From positions 1-64,000 of the forward strand of contig JAJYRQ010000002.1 in the NCBI GenBank assembly GCA_021794015.1: a stretch of DNA of 64,000 nt. The letters are read 5' to 3'. Position numbers and translations under genes: made by a program. Shown here piece by piece: positions 17,935-26,517 of the stretch (the first letter of the stretch is position 1; each line of letters begins with the position of its first letter). This DNA is from Deltaproteobacteria bacterium (GTDB taxonomy: Bacteria > Desulfobacterota > Binatia > Binatales > Binataceae). The notes under the pieces are model-generated. The model was not told the DNA's origin. It saw only the letters and a program-made list of their open reading frames with translations, and ran no database searches.

Positions 17935-18240
17935 GATGCGCCTATGACCTGCCGAGCGAGACAACGGAGCTTGCGGCGCCGGCCCGCGACCAGGCGAGGG
18001 CGGGCCGAGGCCGACAGCGTGCGCTCCGAGCCGCGATTTCCGCTTGAGTTTGCCACTTTTTCGGGCGCTCCTTAAGATGGGGCAGACGCAAAAAGCGGCC
18101 GGCCGCTTGGCCGCGCCGTTTCGCTGCGCTGGCTCCTGCGGGAGACGCGGCTTTGGCCGACCGGCCAAGACAGGGGCGCCCAGGCACGCAAGAACCGGGC
18201 GCCGCACGGCGACCGGGCAAGGCGCACGGACATCGGTTGC

Positions 18241-18720
18241 ATGGCGGTTGTTAAGCGGCGGGCCGACAGGGCGGCGTTGATGGTAGCCACTGTCTTCGGG
18301 GTCGGATACGCTCCGTGGGCGCCGGGCAGCGCCGGCTCAGCCTGCGGTCTTGTGCTGTGGGCCGCGGCGCTTGGCCCCCTCTGGACTTGGTCGCCCCTGG
18401 CAGCGGGCGCGCTGTTTGCGGCCTTGGCCGGGCTCGCGCTATGGGCTGCGGGCCGCGCCGAGCGGGTCCTGGAAGTCCGCGACAGCCCGTCTATCGTGAT
18501 CGACGAGGTCGCCGGAATGGTCCTCACCTTGGCCGGCAATCCGGGCCGATGGTGGTGGCTTGCGGCCGGCTTTCTCGCCTTCAGGCTTTTCGATATCGTC
18601 AAGCCTTTTCCGGTGCGCCGGCTGGAGCGGCTGCCCGGCGGTCTGGGCGTTGTGGCGGACGACCTGGCTGCGGCGGTCTATGCGAACATTACCCTTCATC
18701 TGCTGGTAGCGTTAATCTGA
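18241..18720 (+). CDS. pgpA: Phosphatidylglycerophosphatase A
   Basis: PgpA dephosphorylates phosphatidylglycerol-phosphate in the inner membrane, the last step of phosphatidylglycerol synthesis. The 159-residue protein has four hydrophobic segments and the family motifs [14 protein letters not shown] near 20-33, [24 protein letters not shown] and [17 protein letters not shown]. The acidic DE and DD pairs match the metal-binding positions. cinA follows after 89 bases in the same direction, an arrangement common in proteobacteria. Confidence 0.92.
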   Translation: MAVVKRRADRAALMVATVFGVGYAPWAPGSAGSACGLVLWAAALGPLWTWSPLAAGALFAALAGLALWAAGRAERVLEVRDSPSIVIDEVAGMVLTLAGNPGRWWWLAAGFLAFRLFDIVKPFPVRRLERLPGGLGVVADDLAAAVYANITLHLLVALI

Positions 18721-18809
18721 CTGTGGGGCGTTCGAGAGCCGGCGGGCGCAGGTTCTGCTCCGCGCCGCCGCCAACGGGCGGGCTGGACCGGGGCGACAGG
18801 GTAGCAGCC

Positions 18810-20096
18810 ATGATTCAAGTAGCGATTATCCTTTCAACCGGAAACGAGCTGACCAGCGGCCGCACGGTGGACACCAACGCTAATTTCATCGCCGATCGGC
18901 TGGGCGCCATCGGCGTCGAGGTCGCTGCGGTGATGACGGTGGGAGACGTTTCCGAGCGGCTGCGATGGGCCTGGGAAACGGCCATCGAGCGTGCCGACCT
19001 TGTGATTTCGACCGGCGGGCTCGGCCCAACCAGCGACGACCTGACCACCGAGACGGTGGCGCAAGTGACGGGTCGCAAGCTGTGGCAGTCGGCGCCGGTG
19101 CTCGAGGCGATTCGCGAGCGCTTTGCCCGTTCGGGGCGCCAGATGCCGCCCAATAACGCCAAGCAGGCGCTTTTTCCAGAGGGCGCGCTAATTATACCCA
19201 ACGAGCTGGGCACCGCGCCGGGCTTTCGCCTGGAGGTCGAGCGGCGCGGCGGCGGCAAGGCGCACCTGGTAACGCTTCCCGGCGTGCCGCGCGAGATGAA
19301 GCGGATGATGGAGGCAACCGTCCTGCCGTGGGTCGGCCAGGCGCGAGGGCATGACAAGGTCTTCGCTACGCGGGTCTTTCAAACCTTCGGCATCAGCGAG
19401 TCGGCGCTCGACGAGGCGGTCTCCGGGCTTATTGCGCCGGGCGAAGGCAGGGTGGCGTTTCGCGCCAGTTTTCCCCAGATTTCCCTGCGGATCGTGGTCG
19501 AAGCCAGTCCCGCAGAGGCCGAGCGCCGGGTCGAGGAATTGGCCGGCCGCGTCCGCCAGCGCGTCGGCCAGTTCGTCTTCGCCGAAGACGACGCGACGAT
19601 GGAAGAGGTGGTGGCCCGGCTGCTTGCCGAGCGCAGGCTTAAGCTTGCGCTGGCCGAGTCCTGCACCGGCGGGCTGATTTCCCATCGCTTGACCAACGTT
19701 CCCGGCAGCTCGCGCTTTCACCTGGGCAGCTTCGTTACTTACGCCAATGAGCTGAAACAGACGGTGCTGGGCGTGCGCGCAAAAACCCTGGCCGAGCACG
19801 GCGCGGTCAGCGAGCCGTGCGTGCGCGAGATGGTGGCGGGAGCGCTTGAGCGGTCGCAGGCCGACCTGGCGCTGGCCGTTTCCGGAATCGCCGGGCCCGA
19901 CGGAGGAACGCCCGACCGTCCCGTGGGCACCGTCTGGTTCGCGCTGGCCGCCGGACCAAGCCTGGTGGCGCGCCGCTACCAGCTCCAGGGAACGCGGGAC
20001 TGGATAAAGCTGGTCGCCTCACAGGTCGGCCTCGACTGGCTGCGCCGCTACGCATTGGGCGCGCCGGTCATCGAGGCCGCAGCCTTTAGACGCTGA
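18810..20096 (+). CDS. cinA: CinA-type nicotinamide-nucleotide amidase / damage-inducible protein
   Basis: This 428-residue two-domain protein has an N-terminal molybdopterin-binding-like (COG1058) domain with STGNELTSGRTVDTNA and STGGLGPTSDD, and a C-terminal CinA/PncC domain (from about residue 265) with LALAESCTGGLISHRLTNVPGSS and SGIAGPDGGTPDRPVGTVW. PncC deamidates nicotinamide mononucleotide to recycle NAD; the N-domain is an ADP-ribose pyrophosphatase in characterised homologues. The ATG at 18810 was chosen because homology begins right at MIQVAIILSTGNE; the open frame upstream overlaps pgpA and is spurious. Confidence 0.92.
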   Translation: MIQVAIILSTGNELTSGRTVDTNANFIADRLGAIGVEVAAVMTVGDVSERLRWAWETAIERADLVISTGGLGPTSDDLTTETVAQVTGRKLWQSAPVLEAIRERFARSGRQMPPNNAKQALFPEGALIIPNELGTAPGFRLEVERRGGGKAHLVTLPGVPREMKRMMEATVLPWVGQARGHDKVFATRVFQTFGISESALDEAVSGLIAPGEGRVAFRASFPQISLRIVVEASPAEAERRVEELAGRVRQRVGQFVFAEDDATMEEVVARLLAERRLKLALAESCTGGLISHRLTNVPGSSRFHLGSFVTYANELKQTVLGVRAKTLAEHGAVSEPCVREMVAGALERSQADLALAVSGIAGPDGGTPDRPVGTVWFALAAGPSLVARRYQLQGTRDWIKLVASQVGLDWLRRYALGAPVIEAAAFRR

Positions 20097-20112
20097 CGTG
20101 ATGGGTCCGAGA

Positions 20113-20142
20113 TTGACAGCCGCGCGCCGGAAAATCATTAAT
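20113..20142 (+). promoter_or_regulatory. Putative sigma-70 promoter upstream of the pyrF-like gene
   Basis: TTGACA at 20113-20118 is followed after 18 bases by ATTAAT (20137-20142). The surrounding 170 bases hold no gene. This is the only convincing -35 in the gap between cinA and the pyrF-like gene. Confidence 0.4.
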
Positions 20143-20274
20143 AGGAAACGCTTCGTGCCGGGCGGATCGGCCGGCGCCGGCCGGCCCGGCCAAGGGACGA
20201 AGCGGGCCTGGCGGCGCCAGAGCCGGCACAGGCGGTCATGCTTGTCCGAAGGGCAGGCGGTTTAGCGGGCGCCG

Positions 20275-21054
20275 ATGTCACACTACTGGCTTTTTCCCAG
20301 CCTGGTGCGCCAAAGCACGCTGCGCGAGCGGTTGATCGTTTCGCTGGACCGCGCCTCGCCGCGCGAGGTGTCCAAGCTGGTTGACCTGTTCGCCCACGCG
20401 GTGGGGATGTTCAAGGTCGGACGCACGCTTTTTCTCAACGGAGGTCCGGACCTGGTGCGCGACATGCGCCGGCGCGGCGCCGAGGTTTTTCTCGACCTTA
20501 AGTTTCATGACCATCAGCGGGCTGTCGTCCGGGCGGCGCTCGAGGCGACCCGGCTCGGCGTTCGGATGTTCGACCTGCAGGCGCGGGATAGCGTCGAGTC
20601 GATGGAACGCATCCGGGTCGAGGTCTCCCGGCTGTGCCATGGCGAGGGCCTGCGCCGCCCCTACATCCTGGCGGTTGCGCTGCTGGCCCGTCTCGATCGC
20701 GCGGGCAAGGAAGCCGACGGCGAACCGAGCCAAGTGGCACACCTGGCCCGGCTGGCGGCGCAGGCGGCGCTCGACGGTGTGCTCATCGCTCCGCAGAGCA
20801 CGCTGGCGGTGCGCAACGTTTGCGGCCGGCGCTTTACCATCGTGACGCCGCTGCCGGGCGCCAGCCTCCACATAATGTCCCAGCACGCGGCCGAATTGAT
20901 TCGCGCCGGCGCCGACTACCTGGTGCTTGGCGGCTCGCTCTGGCAGGCCGCCGAACCGCTCAAGGCGATGCGCGAGTTGATCGAGGGGATTGAACAGCGG
21001 CTGCGCCAACCGGCCAGCGTGTCTGCGGGATTCTTTTCCTCGCGTCTTCCCTGA
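20275..21054 (+). CDS. Orotidine-5'-phosphate-decarboxylase-family protein, divergent
   Basis: This is a 259-residue TIM barrel of the OMPDC/HUMPS superfamily. The catalytic lysine K47 (FKVG) and the D74-x-K76-x-x-D79 motif (DLKFHD) are intact. Two phosphate-gripping motifs are not: the usual TPGIR is TPLPGAS, and the usual GRPI is GGSL, so both expected Arg residues are gone. The DIPNT usually following DLKFHD is also changed to DHQRAV. It may be a fast-evolving PyrF, or a paralogue acting on another ligand. No other pyrimidine gene adjoins it; pyrH is far away at 58183. Confidence 0.7.
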   Translation: MSHYWLFPSLVRQSTLRERLIVSLDRASPREVSKLVDLFAHAVGMFKVGRTLFLNGGPDLVRDMRRRGAEVFLDLKFHDHQRAVVRAALEATRLGVRMFDLQARDSVESMERIRVEVSRLCHGEGLRRPYILAVALLARLDRAGKEADGEPSQVAHLARLAAQAALDGVLIAPQSTLAVRNVCGRRFTIVTPLPGASLHIMSQHAAELIRAGADYLVLGGSLWQAAEPLKAMRELIEGIEQRLRQPASVSAGFFSSRLP

Positions 21055-21231
21055 AGCTGGGCGGCTGCGGTCCTGCCGGATAAGGCCCGACCGCCGTCGT
21101 TACAGCCCGAGCAGGCCGGTTGCGGGCGCGCCGGCCTCCGATCGGGCGCCGGCAAACGGTGCGGCGCAGGGCTGGCGCGAACCGGAGGTAGCGGGCCGGC
21201 CGCTTGGCGGCCGGGACAAGAGCGAGTGTTC

Positions 21232-22815
21232 ATGCGCGCTTCACGACCCCATCCCGAGAGCCATGCCGCGCCGTCATTTTGGCGTCGCACCCTGGCTCGG
21301 GCCTTCGCCATGCGGGAGCCCCTGGAGTGGTTTCGTGAGCGTGCGGGTTACAAGTGGTGGGTCGTGGGGACGGTCTGCCTGGGCGCCTTCATGGGTCAAC
21401 TGGACGCTTCCATCGCCACCCTGCTGATACCGACGCTGCGCACCGTGTTCCGCCAGCACTTGGCAAACGTCGAGTGGGTGGTGATCTCCTACCTGCTGAC
21501 GCTCGTTGGGTTGGTGGTGATGTTCGGCCGCCTGGCCGACATGTTCGGCCGCAAGGAGATGTACACGCTGGGATTCGTTGTCTTCACCGCGGGCTCGGTG
21601 GCCTGTGGCGCCTCAGGCACTCTCGAGGCGCTGGTTCTGTGGCGCGTGGTGCAGGCACTGGGCGCGGCCATGCTCCAAGCCAACTCAGTCGCTATCATCA
21701 CCCAAGCGGTGGACAGGAGTGAGCTGGGCCAGGCGATTGGTGTGCAGGGCGCGGCACAGGCGATAGGGCTCTCTGTGGGTCCCGCACTGGGCGGCATCCT
21801 AATCTCGCAACTGGGGTGGCAATGGGTCTTCTACATCAATCTTCCGGTTGGGATCGTGGGCACGACGGCGGGCTGGCTGATCCTGCCGTCCAGTGAGCGG
21901 GCCGGGCCCGGCGAGTCATTCGATTGGTTGGGGCTGGCCCTGTTTGCCCCGGCCACGGCCATGTCAGTGTACGCCATTACCCAGGGCGAGAGGTGGGGCT
22001 GGGGTTCGCCGGAGATCATCGGCTTGATCGTACTCTCACTGATGCTGTTCGCACTGTTTGCAGTGCGCGAGCGCCGGGCGGCTTTTCCGATGGTCCACCT
22101 CGAGCTGTTCGCAAACCGGACCTTCACCGCCGGCGTCGTGGCGGGGCTGCTATCGTACGCGGTGTTGTTCGGCGGACTATTCGTGATTCCGGTCTTTCTG
22201 GAACGGGCGCTGCGCCTAAGCGCGCAAACCACGGGCCTGACGCTTACAGCGGTGCCCGTGGCACTGGCCGTAGCGGCGCCCTTTGCGGGAGCTTTGGCCG
22301 ATCGTTTCGGTCCACGCGGCCTGACGGTCGGGGGCATGGTCGTGGCTGCCGTGGCCCTGCTGTGGCTGGACAAAGTGTCCCCGACGGCGGAACTGTCGTT
22401 GTTGTCGGCGCTTGCGCTGTTTGGGCTGGGCGTTGGCGCGTTCACACCGCCCAATAATGCCGCCATTATGGGAGCGGCGCCCCTTAAGCGTCTGGGCGTG
22501 GCAGGTGGGATTCTCAACATGACTCGGGGCCTGGGCGCCACCTGGGGAGTCGCGGCTACGGGGGCGGTGTTAGCTTGGCGGCAACGGGTCTACGAGGCCG
22601 GCTGGCGCCCTGGTGATGTTGCCAGCTTCGCTCGCCATCTGGCCGGCGTTCATCACCATAGGCTAATTGTCGCCATGTACAGCGTCAGCCGTGCGTTTCA
22701 CGACTCGGTGCTGTTCTTGTTCGCTCTGGCGCTGCTGGGGGGTGCTATCTCGATGGTGCGGGGGCGCGCTTCAATCGCGGGCGAGTTCGAGGAAGGCCAC
22801 CAAGAACTGCTGTGA
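21232..22815 (+). CDS. MFS drug-efflux transporter, DHA2 (EmrB/QacA) type
   Basis: A proton-driven exporter of the 14-helix DHA2 family, about 527 residues. Typical motifs are MGQLDASIATLLIPTL in helix 1, the motif A loop GRLADMFGRKEMY, RVVQALGAAMLQANSVAII, and motif C-like GPALGGILISQLGWQWVFYINLPVG. The family usually works with a membrane-fusion protein (EmrA), which is absent here. ATG 21232 is used; an ATG at 21310 (MREPLEWF) is a good alternative, close before the first helix. It appears monocistronic. Substrates cannot be predicted. Confidence 0.88.
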   Translation: MRASRPHPESHAAPSFWRRTLARAFAMREPLEWFRERAGYKWWVVGTVCLGAFMGQLDASIATLLIPTLRTVFRQHLANVEWVVISYLLTLVGLVVMFGRLADMFGRKEMYTLGFVVFTAGSVACGASGTLEALVLWRVVQALGAAMLQANSVAIITQAVDRSELGQAIGVQGAAQAIGLSVGPALGGILISQLGWQWVFYINLPVGIVGTTAGWLILPSSERAGPGESFDWLGLALFAPATAMSVYAITQGERWGWGSPEIIGLIVLSLMLFALFAVRERRAAFPMVHLELFANRTFTAGVVAGLLSYAVLFGGLFVIPVFLERALRLSAQTTGLTLTAVPVALAVAAPFAGALADRFGPRGLTVGGMVVAAVALLWLDKVSPTAELSLLSALALFGLGVGAFTPPNNAAIMGAAPLKRLGVAGGILNMTRGLGATWGVAATGAVLAWRQRVYEAGWRPGDVASFARHLAGVHHHRLIVAMYSVSRAFHDSVLFLFALALLGGAISMVRGRASIAGEFEEGHQELL

Positions 22816-23229
22816 GGCGTGCCGGGCATCGTTCAGCCGGGCGGCAGCCAAAAGAGCTGAGCGGTTCCGACCTTTTCGTAAAAGACGGCTTGTCCTCCCT
22901 TCTCGAAGCGAAGAGCGCCTCTCCCGCACAGCATCCCGAGGCGTTCGACCACCTCGCTCGGACGCAATCCGAGTCAACTACCGCATCGGCGAGGCGCTGG
23001 CCCTCGCCAAGGTGGGCAACTATTTTCGCCGGTAGATTACGCGTGTCGGCCTGACCTTCCGGCGCGATCCCGAGCGCATCACCCATTAAGCGCGTGGGGG
23101 AAGAATTGGGCTTGGCGCCCGGCGCGCGCGGCCCGGCCGCAGTTTGGGCGCAAGCGAACCGATCGGCCGGGCAAGAAAGCGGCACGCGCGTACTATTCGA
23201 GTGCGGCCCGGGTGGGTTAGGTTAGAAGC
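22816..23229. other. Intergenic region, possible coding relic near 22955-23086
   Basis: No intact gene is present. One plus-strand frame reads SDAIRVNYRIGEALALAKV and, after a single in-frame TAG at about 23033, RVGLTFRRDPERITH before TAA near 23086. The composition looks coding but I cannot name a family, so a decayed gene end is only a possibility. The remainder, up to the TauE gene, is featureless. Confidence 0.25.
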
Positions 23230-24057
23230 ATGTTCAGCATCCTGTCCTATCTGCTCTTGCTTTCGGTCCTCGCGGGGTTCGTCGGTGCTCTCTCGGGCTT
23301 GGGTGGCGGCGTCTTCATCGTTCCGGCCCTGGTAATCCTGGCGCACCTGCCGATGCCGGTGGCGATCGGCGCGAGCCTGATCTCGGTGGTGGCGACCAGC
23401 GCCGGTGCCAGCGTGGCTTACGTGCGCGACGGCTGGACCAACCTGCGGGTGGCGATGTTGCTTGAATGCGCCACCGTGACCGGCGCCGTCTTGGGCGCCT
23501 ACCTGGTCGGCTTGATACCGACCTGGGTGCTCGAACTGCTGTTTGCCGCGATGATGCTGGAAACCGCTTATTCCTCCTTGAAAAACCAGGACGATCGTCC
23601 GATTGCTACGGGCGACGGCTTTGCCCGGCGCCTGGCCTTGGGCGGCAAATACCCCGGGCCCGACGGCCGGCAGATTCACTACGAAGTTACCGACGTGCCG
23701 GTGGGCGCGGCGCTAATGCTGTTGGCCGGTCTGATGTCGGGCTTGCTCGGTATCGGCTCGGGGGCGCTTAAAGTGATGGCGATGGACTCGCTGATGCGGC
23801 TGCCGCTGAAGGTTTCCAGCGCGACCAGCAACTTTATGATCGGCGTGACCGCAGGGGCCGGCGCCCTGGTCTTTTTGGCCCGCGGCAGTGTTCCGGCCGT
23901 GGTGGCGGCTCCGGTGGCTTTGGGAGTGACCGCCGGAGCGCTGGCCGGGAGTCGCATTCTTCCGCGCGCCAACGTCCGGGTGCTGAGACTCGGTTTTGCC
24001 GCCATTGTGCTTCTGATCGCCGCCGAGATGGGCTGGCGGGCGGCAAGCGGAATATGA
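23230..24057 (+). CDS. TauE/SafE (DUF81) family membrane anion exporter
   Basis: A 275-residue integral membrane protein with two repeated halves and about eight hydrophobic segments. Signature glycine-rich loops are present: GALSGLGGGVFIVPAL in the first half and MSGLLGIGSGALKVMAM in the second. Family members move sulfite, sulfoacetate or related organic anions. A short soluble loop (about 120-155) separates the halves. It overlaps the downstream DUF1634 gene by ATGA, a well-known pairing for this family. No sulfur genes are nearby, so the substrate is open. Confidence 0.88.
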   Translation: MFSILSYLLLLSVLAGFVGALSGLGGGVFIVPALVILAHLPMPVAIGASLISVVATSAGASVAYVRDGWTNLRVAMLLECATVTGAVLGAYLVGLIPTWVLELLFAAMMLETAYSSLKNQDDRPIATGDGFARRLALGGKYPGPDGRQIHYEVTDVPVGAALMLLAGLMSGLLGIGSGALKVMAMDSLMRLPLKVSSATSNFMIGVTAGAGALVFLARGSVPAVVAAPVALGVTAGALAGSRILPRANVRVLRLGFAAIVLLIAAEMGWRAASGI

Positions 24058-24452
24058 GCGCATCGGCTGAAGCGGAAGATCGAATCTTGCGGCTTTGGAC
24101 GCCGCTCATCCTGCGGCTTGTCCTGCTGGCGGCTGTCGTGGTGCTGCTGACCGGGCTTGTTCTGGTCGCGGTGAAAGACCCGGCGGCCTATGTGGCGCAT
24201 TTCCGGCGCGCTCAGCAGTTGCCGTCGGTTGTGGACCGGGAACCCTGGTCGGCACTGCTGGAGCGCGCGCTACATGGCAAGCCGCACGACGTCCTTACGC
24301 TCGGCCTGATGCTGCTCACGCTGGTTCCGTTGGTCCGCGTTGCGTTCTGTTTTCTTCTGTTTCTTACGACGCGCGACTGGCCCTTCGTACTGTTTACGGC
24401 GTATGTCCTGACGGGCCTGGTACTTGGAACGGTCTTGGGGAGGATTGGCTGA
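24054..24452 (+). CDS. DUF1634 family membrane protein
   Basis: A 132-residue protein with three predicted membrane helices (about 17-40, 83-103 and 108-128). A conserved-looking loop holds HGKPHDVLTLGLMLLTLVPLVRV, split here at GLMLLTLTPL-like residues typical of DUF1634. It starts inside the stop codon of the TauE gene (ATGA overlap), so the two are translationally coupled. DUF1634 proteins are usually found beside TauE/SafE exporters and may be an accessory subunit. The function is not established. Confidence 0.8.
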   Translation: MSASAEAEDRILRLWTPLILRLVLLAAVVVLLTGLVLVAVKDPAAYVAHFRRAQQLPSVVDREPWSALLERALHGKPHDVLTLGLMLLTLVPLVRVAFCFLLFLTTRDWPFVLFTAYVLTGLVLGTVLGRIG

Positions 24453-24617
24453 ACGCTTGTCAAGCGCCGGCGAGGGCGCTTAGCGACGGACAGGCTTGGA
24501 CGCGGGCGGGCCCGGCCATCCCGCCCGCACCTGACTTGAGAGGGGCCGCCTTAGAGGCTACGCCTAGTAATCGACGCCGGCGTACGCGGCTTCAAGCCGC
24601 AAACGGCCCGCGACCTG

Positions 24618-24815
24618 TTATACAGCGCTCGTGTTCCGGTCTGCGCACCACTTGTCGATCACTTCGGCGTTGAAACGCCAATCGGTGCCGATCCGAAACC
24701 CCGGCAGATCACCTTTGCGCAGGAGCTTGTAGATCGTCGACGGGTGCACTCTCAGGTAAGAGGAGAGCTCCTTAACCGTCATGACCCGGGGCATCTGGTA
24801 TTTGGAGTCCGTCAT
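24618..24815 (-). CDS. Excisionase-like helix-turn-helix protein (MerR/BldC-type HTH_17)
   Basis: A 65-residue DNA-binding protein with the compact pattern MTVKELSSYLRVHPSTIYKL then LRKGDLPGFRIGTDWRFN. That is a winged HTH of the excisionase/BldC type: two-helix HTH (about 14-32), wing with GFRIG (about 38-46), and a C-terminal helix ending WCADRN. A strong AAGGAGG lies 10 bases before ATG 24815. No integrase, phage gene or target operon is adjacent. It may be a stand-alone regulator or a remnant of an integrated element. Confidence 0.85.
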   Translation of the reverse strand: MTDSKYQMPRVMTVKELSSYLRVHPSTIYKLLRKGDLPGFRIGTDWRFNAEVIDKWCADRNTSAV

Positions 24816-24991
24816 TGCTGAACCCCTCCTTGGTTAGTTTGTTGTCTGCGTTGATTCCTGCGGCAACAACCGATATTTTTCCGCTGGATGCGCCCCCCTG
24901 TTGCGGGGAGCGCGGCACCCACGTTGCCACGCCAGGGCGCCTAACACGATCTAGCGTTTCCTAAGTTACCAGGCTAAGTCAAGAGGGGGGT

Positions 24992-25729
24992 GTGAGGCTC
25001 ATAGCTAACTTGGTCACATCACTCGTTTCTGCCTGCGCAAAAGGGTGGTCCTGGCTGACCTTGCACCGCGTCCGGTCGGCTGTGGGCGCCTCTGGGGCGG
25101 CGGGAAAAGCTGCGTTCGGATTTGCGGCCAGGGTGCGGCGACGCTTCGTCAAGCCGGGGTCTAGCACCCGGGCCGAAAGAAGGCTATTGCTGGCTGTGGC
25201 GTGGTTAGGACTGCTTAGCTGGTTACTGTTATGGCATGCGGCCCAGGCGCAGGAGCGGGTGGCCGAGCCAGTCCTCACCCTGACGAGCCCGGTCATCGAG
25301 GCCGGGGGACGCATCCCGGAGCGCTACACCTGCAACGGAGCTGACGTTTCTCCCGAACTCAGGTGGCAAAATGTGCCTCCCAAGGCAAAGAGCCTGGTGC
25401 TTATCGTCAAGGACCCGGACGCGCCCCGCGGCATCTTTGTCCACTGGGTTGTCTACAACATCCCGTCATCGGCCGCCGGCCTGCCACAAGGCGTTTCGCC
25501 GGTCTCTCGGCTGAACGACGGGACCATGCAGGGCGCGAACAGTTTTGGCGTCATCGGTTATCGCGGGCCTTGTCCGCCTCCGGGCGGGAAGCATCATTAC
25601 CACTTCGAGCTGATGGCCCTGGATGCGAAACTGGAGATGCCCGAGAGACCCAGCGCGGTCAACGTCGAGGCTATGAGCCTGCAGCATATCATAGCTCAGG
25701 CCGAGTTGGTCGGGATTTATGGACGCTAG
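24992..25729 (+). CDS. YbhB/YbcL (PEBP / Raf-kinase-inhibitor-like) family protein, exported
   Basis: The C-terminal part (from about residue 92) is a phosphatidylethanolamine-binding-protein fold: SPVIEAGGRIPERYTCNGAD, VPPKAKSLVLIVKDPDAP, FVHWVVYNIP, then YRGPCPPPGGKHHYHFELMAL. The DPDAP, HW and GPCPP..H-Y-F motifs line the ligand pocket. It is preceded by about 65 basic residues and one hydrophobic helix (about 64-83) ending AQA-QE, which could be an unusually late signal peptide or a membrane anchor. The GTG start at 24992 sits behind AGAGGGGGGT. If translation began later the signal would be normal, but no later ATG/GTG is well placed. Confidence 0.85.
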   Translation: MRLIANLVTSLVSACAKGWSWLTLHRVRSAVGASGAAGKAAFGFAARVRRRFVKPGSSTRAERRLLLAVAWLGLLSWLLLWHAAQAQERVAEPVLTLTSPVIEAGGRIPERYTCNGADVSPELRWQNVPPKAKSLVLIVKDPDAPRGIFVHWVVYNIPSSAAGLPQGVSPVSRLNDGTMQGANSFGVIGYRGPCPPPGGKHHYHFELMALDAKLEMPERPSAVNVEAMSLQHIIAQAELVGIYGR

Positions 25730-25864
25730 GCTTGAGTGCTGGCAGCAGCGGCCGAGCGGGAAAGCGCGTGCCGGATGGCAGGGCGCTTTTCGATTTACCG
25801 CGGACGGCGAGCGGCGCCCAGGCATTGGGAAAGCGGAGTCTTAGCCGACTGCGACGCGGCTTGA

Positions 25865-26479
25865 ATGATGGCAGGTCACCATGGCTTGGAACTGCGCTTT
25901 GTGGCCTCGGCGGCGCGCCTCGAGGATTGCCCGCGATGGGACCGGGTGGAGGCGGCGTTTGCGGGCCGCTCCAACGCCGGCAAAAGCTCGCTTTTGAATG
26001 CGGTTGGCGGCGGGACTGCTTTGGCGCGGGTGGGCCGCGCGCCAGGTCAAACCCGTACCCTCAACTTCTTTGTCACAGGCGGCGCGCTTGCCTTGGTGGA
26101 TCTTCCAGGTTACGGCTATGCCCGCGTGTCGGCGGTGGCGGCGCAGGGGATCGCCGCGCTGCTTCGTTGCTACCTCGAAAGGCGCGGCAACCTCGGCTTG
26201 TTGACGGTCGTTATGGATGCGCGGCGGCCGCTGGCGCAGGAGGAGCGGCTCTTGATTGAATTGGCCGCCCGGCGCGGGATCGAACTGGTGCTTGCGGCAA
26301 CCAAGTTCGACCGGCTCTCAACCGCCGAGCGAGCGCAAGCCGAGCGGCGTTTTAGCGCGGCCGGGCTGCGTCCGGTCTTCTGCTCGGTGAAGACCGGTAT
26401 TGGCGTCGAAGAAATCCGCCGGCGCATCCTGAGCGCGGCGCCGGCCCGCCGCCCTCCCGCTCTTTGCTCGAGAGCCTGA
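25865..26479 (+). CDS. engB: Ribosome-biogenesis GTPase EngB (YihA/YsxC)
   Basis: EngB is a TRAFAC GTPase needed for assembly of the 50S subunit. The 204-residue protein shows G1 GRSNAGKS at 34-41, G2 Thr in GQTRTLNFF, G3 DLPGYGYA, G4 TKFD and G5 in CSVKTG. Length and motifs are standard. Two tandem Met codons (25865 and 25868) are possible starts. It stands alone; the next gene is on the opposite strand. The C-terminal RRPPALCSRA is a short low-complexity tail. Confidence 0.93.
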   Translation: MMAGHHGLELRFVASAARLEDCPRWDRVEAAFAGRSNAGKSSLLNAVGGGTALARVGRAPGQTRTLNFFVTGGALALVDLPGYGYARVSAVAAQGIAALLRCYLERRGNLGLLTVVMDARRPLAQEERLLIELAARRGIELVLAATKFDRLSTAERAQAERRFSAAGLRPVFCSVKTGIGVEEIRRRILSAAPARRPPALCSRA

Positions 26480-26517
26480 ACGAGCGCTCGACGGCGGTGC
26501 CGAGCACGGCGGCTCCC

